From: Stichopus chloronotus
Lineage: Eukaryota; Echinodermata; Holothuroidea; Aspidochirotida; Stichopodidae
DNA length: 64,000 bases
Assembly (NCBI GenBank): GCA_021234535.1
Contig: CM037838.1
Span: forward strand, 19,971,009 to 20,035,008
Direction: 5' to 3'
Under the pieces are notes generated by a model that ran no database searches, was not told the origin of the DNA, and was given only the letters and a program-made list of their open reading frames with translations. This document shows positions 36,254 through 49,500 of this stretch, piece after piece (within the stretch, counting starts at the first letter, position 1; each line of letters begins with the position of its first letter). Both the position numbers and the translations under genes were made by a program.

Positions 36254-37578
36254 AGGCCTGTCCACACAGGATGCGTTCCGTTCCGGATACGACACTTTTT
36301 TTTTTTCCTGTCTGTACAGGATGCGTTCACACTACGTGAATTTCGATGCGTCACTTTGAGATGCAGTTTGTAGTTTCCAATGACAATGTATGCCGATTGA
36401 CAAAAAGGTGCCAAGAAAATTTGAGAATTAGGCCCTAAATACGTCATAGATAGCCGCCCTTGCCATTGGTCATGCTTTACAGCAGTCATCAAGACAAGAT
36501 GTGCAAGTTTTGTGAAAAAAATGTAAAATTTGATTTGATTTTATTCCTTAACACATTCATTTCGTCACAATCTATCCGAATTTGTACAAAATTATTCAAA
36601 GTGGGTTTATCTCGATGGATTTCAGTCAGTGGCGTACCCAGGATTTCTCTCATGAAAGTGTAGGGACATGCAGTATGGTGCGTGATCGCCGGCCTGGGGA
36701 GAGGTGTCCTAGTGGAGGGGGTTCCCCTTCCTCCTTTGAAGGCGTTTGAAACATTAGGTGTCCTTGCATGCAATCTGGTGCCACATTAGTTACCTTTTGA
36801 AATAAAATTTGTGTTAAAAAGTTTGCGTATTTTTAGAAACAAAAACAAATCCGCATCAGTGGATTGATTAGAATGGAAATATTCTACAGTTAGAGTCTAT
36901 CGTTATCAAGTTGAGTAGCCCCATCGAGTGAAGTTTTTTGGCCCAGATTGCTTGTGGAGCACAAAGATTGAGGAGAATGGCTCGATCTCATAAGCCCCCG
37001 AAGCTATGCCACTGATTATACTACACTACACTGTATATTTATATTTTCTCGTGAGAGATGAAATGTCCATGTGCAGCCATGTCTAGTGTCCAGACATCCC
37101 CTGCCTACCGTCCCAACAACGAATACTACTGTTTTTCCACTACCGAAGTCAATAATATCGCAAGGGTATAGTGGGTACCCAAAGAATCATAGGCCTACGT
37201 ATACATTCCCAATGTTGTGGAAAAAATGCCAAAAAAAATGAGCTTTTCTACTTATTTTACGTTTCAGTGTGATTTTAAGCTCAAACATAGTACCATTTTG
37301 CATCCATATCCCGTTACATTGCATTTCATGAAAGAAAAACATGAAAGAAATCAAGTTGATGCATGCTTCCGTACGACAACTCTGTTTCTAAACGCACATG
37401 GGCTTTGCCAAAATTTGACGCATCCCGAAGGACGCGTCAACTTTTTTTCCGCATCGATCGTGACGGAACGCAACGTATCCTGTGTGGACGGTTCCATTGA
37501 TTTACGTGCAAAGTAGTAAAAGTGACGTGCCGTGTCGTATCCGGATCGGAACACAACGCTTCCTGTGTGGACAGGCCT
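36254..37578. mobile_element. Harbinger-like non-autonomous element with ~45-bp terminal inverted repeats
   Basis: Both ends begin AGGCCTGTCCACACAGGA and continue with few mismatches to GGATACGACAC, about 45 bp in. TTA at 36251-36253 recurs at 37579-37581 as a possible 3-bp target duplication, which suits PIF/Harbinger. Each end also has a second inward copy of the 'cctgt.tg.acaggatgcg' motif. No transposase frame was found. A CAGTGGCG-type element is nested inside at 36627-37014. The insertion abuts the TTAA of the preceding element. Confidence 0.7.
36627..37014. mobile_element. CAGTGGCG-type (hAT-like) element nested in the Harbinger-like element
   Basis: It starts CAGTGGCGTACCCAGG and ends AAGCTATGCCACTG. 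Flanking 8-mers (ATTTCAGT and ATTATACT) agree at only five positions, so the duplication has decayed or the boundaries are off. Confidence 0.5.
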
Positions 37579-37581
37579 TTA

Positions 37582-40500
37582 CGATTATAACTTGTATGGA
37601 AAACGATGGTACAAAGGTTATTTCCAGAGCCGTAGAGCCATTACGAAGGTCATTTGGGACCGCCCCCCCCCCCATCATATTTCGACCCCCAAAATAAATT
37701 AACTTGCAAAAGTGTTTGAATTAATTTATTTTTAGGGGGTAGAGTGAGACATACCTGAATTAAACAGGAGGAAAAAATAATATTTTTTCCGGTGATTTTT
37801 CAGGGGTTTTAGCCAAAAATTTCTTGTGCTCTTCGCGCCAAGCGATAGGCGTTCCCTTTAGGTAGTGGATGCAAACAACCTTTTAGACGTTTCGCTCGCG
37901 CCGATCATATCAATTTTTAGGTTAACTCGATCTAACAGGTAGAAAACAACAGAAAATTTAATAGAAATTTTCTCTCTAAAAGCAATCCAGATTATTACCA
38001 TTTTCTCTCACAGACTTGTTATTTTTCTCTGAACTGAGAAATTGCAGACTTGTGATCTCTCTGAGTATTTCGAGGCTGTGTCCATGCACCTTAGGACACC
38101 CAGAAAGTATCTTTTCCGACCATCCAGGAGATTTCGTAAAGCCACTGAAAATTTTCTTGCACTCAAGTTCTGCACACAAACTTGGCGATCATTTGCTCAT
38201 TTTATAACCAAATCTCTAAATTCATTAAGGTAAGTTCAATCAGTTTTGCTACGAAATGACATGTTTAGGTGTAAACAAACATGAAATGCCCATATTTATT
38301 CAAAATACATGACTTTTGACCTTTTCAAAACTTTTTGACGTCATAATTTGGGAAATTTACCTAAATCATGGGGCCACATCATGCCCAAAATCACGCGGCT
38401 TATGACAAAACTCATGATAGATCCTATCAAAACCAGTTCTTCTCCACCTGACACACAGTTCCGAGAAACACATTTACCAGTGTATATTGGGGACTACAAA
38501 TATTAATCCTTTAATAATCCCATTAATCCTTTTATAATGATCCCATATAGAGTCATTCTCATAAATTGATGATTACGACAAAAGTAGGGGATGTGCCAAA
38601 TTTTAAAAAAAAAGTATTCCATGGATGTGTAATAAAATGAACATCACAAATCCAGTTTAGCCAGGTTTTTGAACACAACCCTGAATATTACATTAGGCCT
38701 AAATGAAAACCCTCAAGATACACCAAGTACGAGGTTTATGATCGTAACTTTTCGATATGCCCCAACCGATGGTGGCCCTACTGTACTCTCAGATACTCCT
38801 GCCATCGAAGTGTCCGCAAGCCAGAGTCCCCACCCTCCCTCTCTCCCTTGACTGTATGGTAGTTCCACTGAGTAGTTCCGGGATTGAAACAGATGTATAG
38901 TCAGAAAAGATATGAACAATGTAACTGTGAGCCTTTAATTGAAATGTGCTTCCAAAAAAAAAAACGTCAAAACATTGGTTTATGTAGGTAGATTATTTCA
39001 AGGTTATCGCTTGATGCACTCGGGCTGCGCCCAGTGCTTCGCTTGCTTTAACATCGATCGTGTATTATCCAACAGCTCAGTAATACACAGGACCAAACCT
39101 GATTAACCTTGTTCATACATACAAACGAGATTTTTATAAAAAAAAAATAAAATAAAGGACGTCAAAGAAAGGAATTGCTTCTTAAATAACCACATTTCTA
39201 TTGAAAAAAAAACCGAGAAAAGGTAAACAAATTTACAACATGTCAACAATATTCGTGCCCGAACACAAAGTAACACTTAGACAAAAAAAAATAACAAGAA
39301 TAACAATTGCAAGCAAAATAACAAGAATAACAATTGCAAGCTTTGGTTATAACAACTAAACAATAAGCGTATCTATTACTAGCAGCCACAGCGTGCATTC
39401 TTGAGATGAGCGAAATATTTTCGGGCTTGTTCCTCAGCATAACAAGTACTTTAAAGGGTAAGTACTGTTACAACTGGTATGTGATTCGTTCAAAAAAAAA
39501 TGCTGATACTTTTGTGGCATAATCACACGTATACTCCCCATAGAAGAACTGTGCCTTCAACTGTTAATTCGTCCCCCTTGTTACAAAAAAGAAACTTAGA
39601 ATTTAGGTTGTTCTTATCAGGCCAGCCATACAAAACAAAATGTAAAAATTTTGACAAAACCTTGTCATGCATAGTAGCTTTTGCAATCACACTCGCACTA
39701 ACAGGTAAATAATCAATTTGTGGTTAATTCAACTTGGTTGCTTCTCTAGTCAAAAAAAAAGGCTGTGAAGTTATCTATATCATTTTTAGTAACATTTTTG
39801 CTAGAAATAGGTTAACGAGACAGTCAATATTTGCATTTTGCTGAGTAGATCGGTAAGCAACATCATAGTCGCTGAACAATTTCGCGACACAGTCCTGAAA
39901 TTTAGAGAGGTAAGATTACTGTCAAAAGAATTACCACTGACATTATCACTGTGTTGTTACGTAGAATTTCGTACATTTACATTTTACTTTTCAGCAGGCA
40001 TAGGCCCTAGGTCTAGGTGACGTTATTTCCACCAACTTCAAATCGAACTTTTTTTCAGCTATTACTAGTAGTACCATTGTTTTGTGTAAGATATAGTAGA
40101 CTGAAAAAACACTGTCGACCCACGGTTTTAATGTATTCATCCGCCGGTGATTGACTGTGGTTTATCCTCTTGGTTTATCTACAGTCATACGTACTTGGGA
40201 AGAATCCTTAAGTCCTATCGGCCCATTCCAGACAGATGACCGTGGGTTATCTTGGTTTTACACCACTGCAAGACAATGGATACACATTGCACATATGTGG
40301 GCGTACTAAATCAGCGCACGTCACGCGCATGACAAGTTATGTTCACAGTGTAGTAAAGCATGTTTTATTCCGAGCGCTGAGGGGAGCATTTCTGGCAACG
40401 CAACGGTAGAAAATACGCATGCAAAATGTATTCTTTTAAAATTCGTATAACATCTGTAGTATGTGGTTTGTAACGCTAGGGTTAAGAGCAGTGTGGGCTT

Positions 40501-40594
40501 GACCTAATCCAATTCTTACGTTGATAGCTACGCACTGGGGATCGTTTTGGAGACATCATCACAGTCTAATTTACTACAAGATATGTAAATCAAA
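37582..40594. other. Intergenic region upstream of ODAD3
   Basis: No gene recognised. There is a 27-bp perfect tandem duplication at 39288-39341 and several A-rich runs. No complete RFX X-box was found before the ODAD3 start, only a GGCAAC half-site near 40394. Confidence 0.45.
39288..39341. repeat. Perfect 27-bp tandem duplication
   Basis: The unit 'aaaataacaagaataacaat' plus 'tgcaagc' occurs twice head to tail with no mismatch, at 39288-39314 and 39315-39341. Confidence 0.9.
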
Positions 40595-43500
40595 ATGTCG
40601 GGCAAAACAGATCCAATGAATGCGTGGACAATATACGACCATATTGATGAATATAGGGGGAAAGTCGCTTTGAAAGGTAAAGAAACTCATTTCCAGCCTC
40701 GATTTTCGCTAATCTAATATTTAGGCAAGAACGATCCACAGACCAGAACCACCATGACGGTAAAACCAATAAGAATTCAAATATCACTTTTTAAAACTGT
40801 CTGAATGTTCAGCATTAACGTTGGTCACTTTTATCATGTGTTGCGTACTTTTTTGCCTCTTTTTGAGTGACAATTTAGGCTACTTAACCAAGGATACATG
40901 CATGCCCCTTTTCCCTCCCCTTTTCCTACCCCTTCCTCTTTCCCCTTTCTCCTTTTCCTTTTTTTTTAAATTTTTACCTGAGAATTTTAGGTTTACGCAT
41001 GCACGTATTAAATGCTAAAGCAACTGTCCGTAAGGTGTACAATGCGGCAAAAAGATCCTGTATTTTAATTCACAATTTTCTCAATTTCGTAGTTTCTTCA
41101 GTCTTTAAGTAAACTTGACCGATATTTCTGGCTTACTCTATAGGCTGTAATATAACTACAGAAAAACAACTTACTTCTGTGTCATATGCCATAGTGTCAT
41201 AGCATGACAACAGAATAAGCTCCAATTAATGTGGCTGACTAAAATGCCCAGTAACAAAGACGAAGTCGGAAAGTTCGGAAAATAGAAATAAAAACGGAAA
41301 CGAATTGTCGTTGAATTTGTTAGATCTCTGTTGTTAGTAGCCTTTGGCTTCGTCGCCATGGTTCTTTACGTAAATGCCATCTTCTGCAATTTTCTTCTTC
41401 AATGTCAAACAATATCAAGGCGTACGCCTATCTTTGTTTCCAATGAGGGCATTTATATAGTTGAAAAGAAAGACTTTGCATGCATAGGTGACATTCTGTG
41501 CCATTCTCAGACCACAAATAGGTCAGAAAATCCATGTCTCTTACGAAGGTTATGAGTAGTAACGTACCATACCGATTTGAAGCATTTTTTATTCAATAAG
41601 TAAAAATTGACAGAAAATGCAGTTTCCTTTCAAGTGTTTCCATAGGACTGTTCAAGTCACTTTGAATTTATTTGATAATTACGTGATTTAAGACAACTGA
41701 AGCTTTCTATGTTGGTACAAAAACAAAGAGCGAGGAATCATTCGAGAGACACTAGTAAAACAAAGGGATTCCACAGAAAACCCCACAGAAAAAGACCAAA
41801 GAAAAGAAAAGTAAACTAGGAAGAATAAGAAGAAGATGAACTTCTGCAGGAACACATACCAATATAGGGTTGGACTGTACAATTTATACTTATTACAGAT
41901 GGAATGCTTGGGCACGCGCTCACGGAAATTTGAATTTAACACCTGAATTTTCAGTTAAACAAGAGAATCTCAATTGGTAACGTTTGCATAATGATTGTTC
42001 TGTAACTTATTTTGATGAATTTATTTGCTGAAAATTATGTGAAACCTTCTCTCCAACTACAAACAACCTCTTTTGTTATTATTATTTTTTCTTACGTCAG
42101 AACGCGATCACAGAGCCTACTACGAGAGCTCCCAGTTTAAGAAGAAACAGAATGATAGTGACCATAAAAGCCTTGAGAGATGAAAACAAACAGAAGCGAA
42201 TCAGTCTTGCTCAGAAAACGCTAGAGGTAAAACGTGTCTAGACTTGACGGCAAGTCCGAAGTCCAAGGGAAGCGGGGGGGGGGGGGGGGGGGGGCACGGG
42301 ATGGGAAGGTGCGAAACTTCCTAAAATGTTGCTCGCCCCCAGCTCAGAACAAAATAAAAAGATCGACATTAAGTCATCGACATGTGCCGAATTGCTTGCT
42401 CATCCTGTATTATATATCTCTGACCTAGAAATGTTACCTGACTACGGCCTATATAAAGACGCAAGGGTAATATCCTGACGGTAAAAGAGGGGTTCAACTT
42501 TTTCATTTATTCGCTTTTTGAACGTGCATATAATAACAGTTTTAAGAACTAGCATTTTTTCAGTGCTCATTAGTAAAAAGTAGAAAAAAATCACTTATTC
42601 AATCATGTACTTCTGTCTGCTGCATTTAATTTTTTTTTATCCACCGAGTAAATTCAGAGCTTGTTTACACTAATCAGCAAATTCAAAAGGTAATTCCACC
42701 CTAGGCGATTTCTTTGTTTTCAAAGAGCAACTCAGTGGAGAGTTAGAGACATGTACAAAAGCCTACAGCGCATGCCCCCTGGAAATGGTTCTTTCACAAA
42801 CATTACAGCTTAGTCTTCCAGTGCCGTGTAAACAACACTGGGCGTATCTGTCATGTCGTCAAGTCAGTTTAAATAAATCCGTTCAAACTTTCTGAATCTT
42901 CAAGTAAGTACATTAATTTTAGGCTTTTTCTCTCTATATAAGCTAAGAAAAACAGTTTGGTTCCTCGAAGGCATGGCGTACATTAAACATATAACCAGAA
43001 GTATAAACTAAGGAAGACCTTAGGGCGTATCGAGAATAGCTTGTCGTAATTCCATATAAACATGAAAGCAGTGAAGAGAGTGACTTAAATATACGGATTA
43101 TGATACCAAATCCATGAATTCAACAATCGGAACGGTAAGAGAGTAATACACGCACTACGTTTATCTAAATCGCTCTAATTTAAAAAAAAAAAATGCGTTC
43201 CGAACATGTGCACAAAAATTAAGGAGGCCTTGAACGGCCTAACGACTGTAAGCAACCACGCAAATTTTGGAGGAGGCCGTTAGCCCCGTACTTTCTGCAC
43301 TGGGGTGCTCTTTTGGTTCTTTTTTTTCCATTTCATACCAAAAGCAGGTGAAGTTGTCATTGCGTGTTGGTTATACCTAAAAACAAATAGTATATGATGT
43401 CATCATTACGTTGCCCTGACACGTACAGATAACAATTGACATGAAACTGTGTCTATTACAGCATCTCGGTATTCCTGCGTGGGATCGTCTCTCTATCTTT

Positions 43501-46500
43501 GCCAGCAAACCACCATCAGCGGCACACCGACCGGCAGGCTGTCATATCGGCCAACTATTATTATTTTGGGATGACCTTTGTGTACACTCGTGTGATCTCA
43601 CTCTTAAATACCTTATTCAATCTTTCCGGCGGTCACTTAATGACCAGATAATGCATAACCAGCAAAGATTTCGACTGCTTTAGAAAGGTCACCTAAAAAA
43701 ATAGGTGAAAAATATTTTTTTTTTTGACATACTCGGACTCTCTGGAAAATAATAAATGATTACAATGATGGTCGACATACCACCGCGGTACCACTCGATA
43801 GCCTACGGAGGGCTGAACTTAAACCGAGGTTGGCCCACGATCTGGCCAACGGGGGCCCCTCCCTCGGTCGGCTGACTTGCCATCTTCTAAATCATCGTCC
43901 GCCCGATGGCGGCGGCCGACGTTGAGCCGGCGTCGGTGCCGAAGTTAGCCAGTCTTCGGGCCAACTTTGTCTTGTCCACTGGGTGGTTAGTTTGGGCACG
44001 ATTCGTTTTTGCTATTTTGTTGTTGTTCTTCTTCTTCTTTTTTTCACTAAAATCACAAACAATAGTATGTTCCTTTGCTCCTGCTGGTCGATTGATTACG
44101 TATTAAATTGCCATTGATTTGACCACTTACCAACAGAGCAGATAAAAAAAAAGTTAAAGATTCATTTACAAATGCAAACAGTTCCCGTGCAGCTAAGAGT
44201 TACAACCTGAGACATTTGACTGGCTCCATTCATGACTTCTGCTGATGTGAGATTCTCTCTTTTTTTCGTTCGACCGACTCACGAGACGCAATATATCAAC
44301 ATTCTTAACTCTTTTTTCACAAGGGGGACGAACGGGTCATAATCTCGGCACTTAGTGATGAAAAGGAGAGTCAATTGGCCCTCAGGAGAAAGACAGCGGA
44401 GGTGAGAAATATTTTTACAGATAATTCACCCGTATGATTAGCAACGTAATAAAAAAAGAAAAAAAAAAAAGAAGTGTTCGAGCTGGGTTCATGTGCAAGG
44501 TAAGGGAAGGGAAGGGGAGGAGAGGAAGGGGGTGGGGACATCCTTACACGGGAACACTTACTCACTGAACTTCATTTAACCCTTTCAGGAACATTGCTGA
44601 GGACAGAACTAGTACACAATGGGGATTGATTCTATTTTTATGTGTAAGGGGAGAGTGGGGGGGGGGGGGACTCTTTCAGATGAGATTAGCGTCATTTCGA
44701 ACATGACTTTAGGACACCTTCTTTGGAAAGAACTTGTATGTACCATAGTTTCGAAATGAGCTGGGTGACTTGTACAGAATTCTTAAGCTAATTATAATCC
44801 TGGATAGGATATCACTATCATCACGTTTTCCTCTTTTTGGATACTCAAATTACTGCCGATATGTTCATATCTTTTGCGAATTAAAACAATGTAATGCAAT
44901 TCGAAATACTTGATATCCAAAGCATGTCAATGTTCACCTTTTTCGGCATGGTTTGTAAAATTTTTAATCAGCAAAACCCCCGCCCCAACCCCCTCCCCTT
45001 CCAGCTAGAAAAAAAAAAGAAGATACGAGGTATTAGATTCAGCTGTGTTGTCAACATTGCATTGAGTTGGGGCAACTCCAGGCACTATTGCATATATGGA
45101 TAATGCTAGGCCACCCCTTTCCCCCGTCCCACCCTTCTCCTTTATCGACATCCCAGTCTACCTTCCACCATAACTAAGTGTTACGTCTACTCTATACTTC
45201 ATTAGAATGCAGCGGAAGAACTCGACCAGAAGTCTTGCGAGCTAGCGAAGCAGTTGAACCTCTTGAGACACGAAAGAGAACAGAAAGAGCAAAAGCTGGA
45301 GGAACTCCAGATCTGTTTTAATCGAATGAAGGACCTCGCGGATCAGAGTGAAGAGAAACACGAAAAATACGACAAGCAAGTAAGCGTGATGTCAAAGGTC
45401 ATCGGAAGGTCAATAGATGACGCAAAGCCTTTGAATCCACCATTGTACTTAAAAAATAGTTTGTTTGGGTATACTGTAAATATTTTTTTTCGATAGTGGA
45501 AACTTGAATTAGGAAGGGGATGTAAGAGGTTGGAGGAGGGAAAGGGGGGGGGGTGGGGTAGGAGAGCATGGAGATACTCAATCCGTATTATCCAATCCTA
45601 GGGGGGGGGGGCAGGTATAACAGAGAGGGGATGTAGGCTATTGGGGATATAAACTACTGACTGCACTTACGTGCGGGTAAATTTGATGATCGGCCAGGGA
45701 CATGGTTGTAATATAAGCACACATTAACGAATTAACACTTCATAAAAGAAGTATTTCATTCATGCGAATAACTTTTTTGGCAATATATCCCCAGTCCCCC
45801 CTTGTCCGACTTCGACCCCCTTCCCATCGGATAGGGGCTTTTCTTCTTTCGACTAATCTTCACGTTTTTGTTTTCTTTTATTTCAATCAGACGCAGCGGG
45901 TAATCGAGAACAATTTGGACAAAGCAAAAATTAAATACGAAACGGCCAAGAAGCTACAAAAGAACTATCTAGCTATTGTAAAATGTCTAGAAGAGGTAAT
46001 GTCACACATCACATACCCCTTCTTTAAATACCTTCCCATTATTTTTTTTTTTACAACCAAAAGTATAAACAGGAGAGGAAAAATTATAAAATCGTAGAAT
46101 CTAGTCGCTCCTAACAGATACACTCTAAGCATTTAGGAGCTATGAAATTCGTATTGGTTTCTAATTTGTTCGTGTTTAATAACGACAGGAACGACAAACG
46201 CTCCCGAAAAAACTCCGTGCCTTGGAGCAATCTCTGCAAGAACAGAGGGCAGAGTTGGAAGAACTGAAAGAGATCAACAAAGACGCCCACATCAAGAGAG
46301 ACACAGCTAAGGTACTCCTCGTAATTATTGGCACTGCATCAACCGTGCCTCTGAAACATCTTCCCTCCATCACCCTTGAGTTTAGAATGATCTCATTGAA
46401 TACTATTCTCACAGCTTGAATGTTCTCCGAATTTTCACGAATCTCGAAGTTATTTTTTTACACCTATACGTGTGTGCCGTTGTATCACTTTGTAAAACGA

Positions 46501-49500
46501 GGGCGCTTCGAAAGTGACGTCATCGCGTCCCTTCGACAGTTTCGCTTCGTTGTATAGTTGTGTTCGTCGTGATGTTTGACTGTGATGTTTAAATATAGTT
46601 ATCACCATTGCGATTCCAACTGGCGGAATTAACTAACAAAAGACTGAAGAGAAACTCTGGAAACTTTTGCCTTTGTATATCTGTGCATGGAGGTCTCCTC
46701 TTACCGCCATGATATGTGTACGTGTAATGCTTTTAGTTCAGTAACAATTTGATCCGATGGGCTCCACAAGTGTGTATCTCTCTACACAAACATACTTTGT
46801 GGAAATACACTCCTTTTCTTCAAAAGATACGTAACTGCCCATTATTTACCAATTGACCTCACATATACGGCACAGTCATATATCTGTCAGACAGTACCCG
46901 TTAGCTGGTACGTAATTTCAGAACCTTTTATTGATTTATTTTTTTCTTGGGGGGAGGGGGTTATGATGTGCCATATATTGGGTGACTGTATTGATACTTT
47001 CCACCTGGAATATGAATTGGAAATTTGTCATATTTTACCACTGAAAGTCAAATATGTTATAGCCGCTACAAAAAAAAAAAAAATACGTACATGAATATTC
47101 ATATTCATTTTCATTGGTCTATTAGTTTTCAAGTATTAGTGATTAAAGGCCAAGCTTTCTTGGAGAGTCTGAATTTTGGAGGGCCAACAAAAATGATAAG
47201 ACAATTAACTTTTCATACTCAATGTCTGAAATACCTTAAGTAGAGAAATCATCTAAAGCTTTAAGTAAACATAGCACATATTGTTCTCTCTTCTTTTGGT
47301 TATTAAAAAATGACGTCAGGCTGAACAAACACAGCTGGAGCAGAAAATGATCGAAGCTAAACGATTCCGCGATCGCCATTTAAACCGAATGAAGAAACAG
47401 GCGGAGAAACAAAAGGACTTACAGGAGAAGATCGAAAAACGTGCCAAAGCTACCATACAACAGGACGACCCTTTTCAAGGTTTCCGTGACGAAAAAGTTA
47501 CATATATTTTCACAAACGCATGCGTGATAACCATCCAATGCTGAATAGAGTTTCATTATTATTTTATTGGGAGGAGGATCTTGATGTGGCAAACAGTATG
47601 TAGCAAGGATGTCTTTGGTTCAATTAGTATTGATGAAGTTAACTTATGATTAGTTCTTAATTAATCATTATAATTTTGATTACAGATGGACAACAACCAT
47701 CTCGCATGGACGAAGAAGAATGGTTGAAAGTTACGACCTTTGAAGAAGCACTTCGACGAATCAAGGACGCCACCGGAGTATCTAGTGTTGAGGTTCATTA
47801 GCATTATTTAACTACTTAAAAAAAAACACCTTGTAACATATGAACTTCTCCTGTGGCCGTGTATACTGCCATAGGACATTAATGTCTGTACGGTTTTCAT
47901 ATTGTAAAAGGTGTCCTCGCTAGTTCCCTTTGTAGAGAACAAAATTCGAGCAGTGGTCCCATTCAGCTCACTGCTCTTCTTTTAGCTGTCAATATCAACT
48001 ATAGGATAAAGTATGTTTTACCCTTACTATCAGATTTCTCTGCAAATTAAAGTACCGTTCGATGGTCTGGCAATGAATTTTGTTGTGGCCTCATTTACCC
48101 GAATTGACGGCATTCAACAAGTTTTCATTCGTATCATATTTGACCATTTTTCTGTTTTCTTTTTCTGGTTTTTTTTTTCTCTCTCATGACTAGGAAATCG
48201 AGGTCCGTTTCCTGAATCAAGATCATACCTATGAACACCTGGAACTGCAGAAGAAGACAGCCGAGAAGACGTGTAAATACCTCACAGACCAGAAAGAACA
48301 ACTACAGAAACAATACGAGGCCATGAAGTACAGTGGTGAGAGCAGAATGTCTCAGTGAGTCCATCGTTACTATCGTCAGTCTTGCAAACATTTACACTTG
48401 TGGAAACCCAAGACAACTGTAGGATGACGCAAGAGGAACCGGGCGTTCATGTCAAGCCGTGAGGCTGGTGGTAAAATCTCTTGACCGTAGTCGTGATTGT
48501 AATAGTTGTAATAACAAAGCATAGGAAGTTATACCAACCACCCTCCCTCATGCAGGAGAAAAATAAACCTGATAGTGTTCCAAAGAAGATTGAAGGATAT
48601 TAGCGCCATGATTGAAGTTATATTTGGCTTTTGTGGAATAAGCTTCATTTGGACCTAGATGGTCTCGATTCATTGATTTCGTTTTCAGGAGAGGAAAGGC
48701 GCATTTTTCAGAGACACCAAAACTTTTATTTTGTGACACAGAAAAGTACATTGCAGGTTACTTCGTATCGTAATTTCATGATTGAGCATTAACAGCATAC
48801 TTAGTAACATTAATTAATTAATTGTTTTAATCAATTATGATGCTGACTTTCCAGCCGTTTTGTAGTGTAAGTTACTGCTTACAACAGAAATCTTAGAGAG
48901 AAACAATAAAACAATTAAATAAAAAAAGAGGAAAAGTTAGATGATAAAGCAAAGTTCATCACCTTTTCTTATTTGAAGAGGAGAGCAAATGTTGGAGCGC
49001 ATGAAAGATCACTTAGATAAAGACAAAGAACGACTGGAATTGAATACTACGACACTGGATCGTTCACATCGTCTGCTAGTATCTTTGAAAGAGGGAGCCA
49101 ACCATTTGTACGATACTCTAAAGGATATAAAACTTACATTGGTAGGTACAGGTTCATACTGATTTGATTTTTTTTTCTCGCTCACTTAGTTTGCTGAGAT
49201 TCTGACCTCTGTATATCATGTAAACACATAATCACAACTGTCCTCCTGTACAAGTGCGCCTACATTCTCCACGTACATTGCAACACAAGCATTTTCCTTT
49301 ATAAGGTCATATGTAGAGGTTTACTTAATATAAAAAAAATTGTTTCAAGAAAAGAGGCTCACATTCGTCATAATTTACTCACTACTTACGTGAATGTTGT
49401 TGATGCACGTTTAATTAGCATGTACATCCTAGTACATCTTAATTTCCATGGGCTCTATCGTGGACGATTGCATGACATGTAACCACCCACACCACGCCAC

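Noticed and set aside
40380..40420. Possible RFX X-box upstream of ODAD3
   Set aside because: Only one half-site (GGCAAC) is seen; the partner half-site at the proper spacing is missing.
43441..43683. 80-codon open frame in an ODAD3 intron
   Set aside because: Not in phase with ODAD3 exons, no family resemblance, and the human protein needs no extra segment there.
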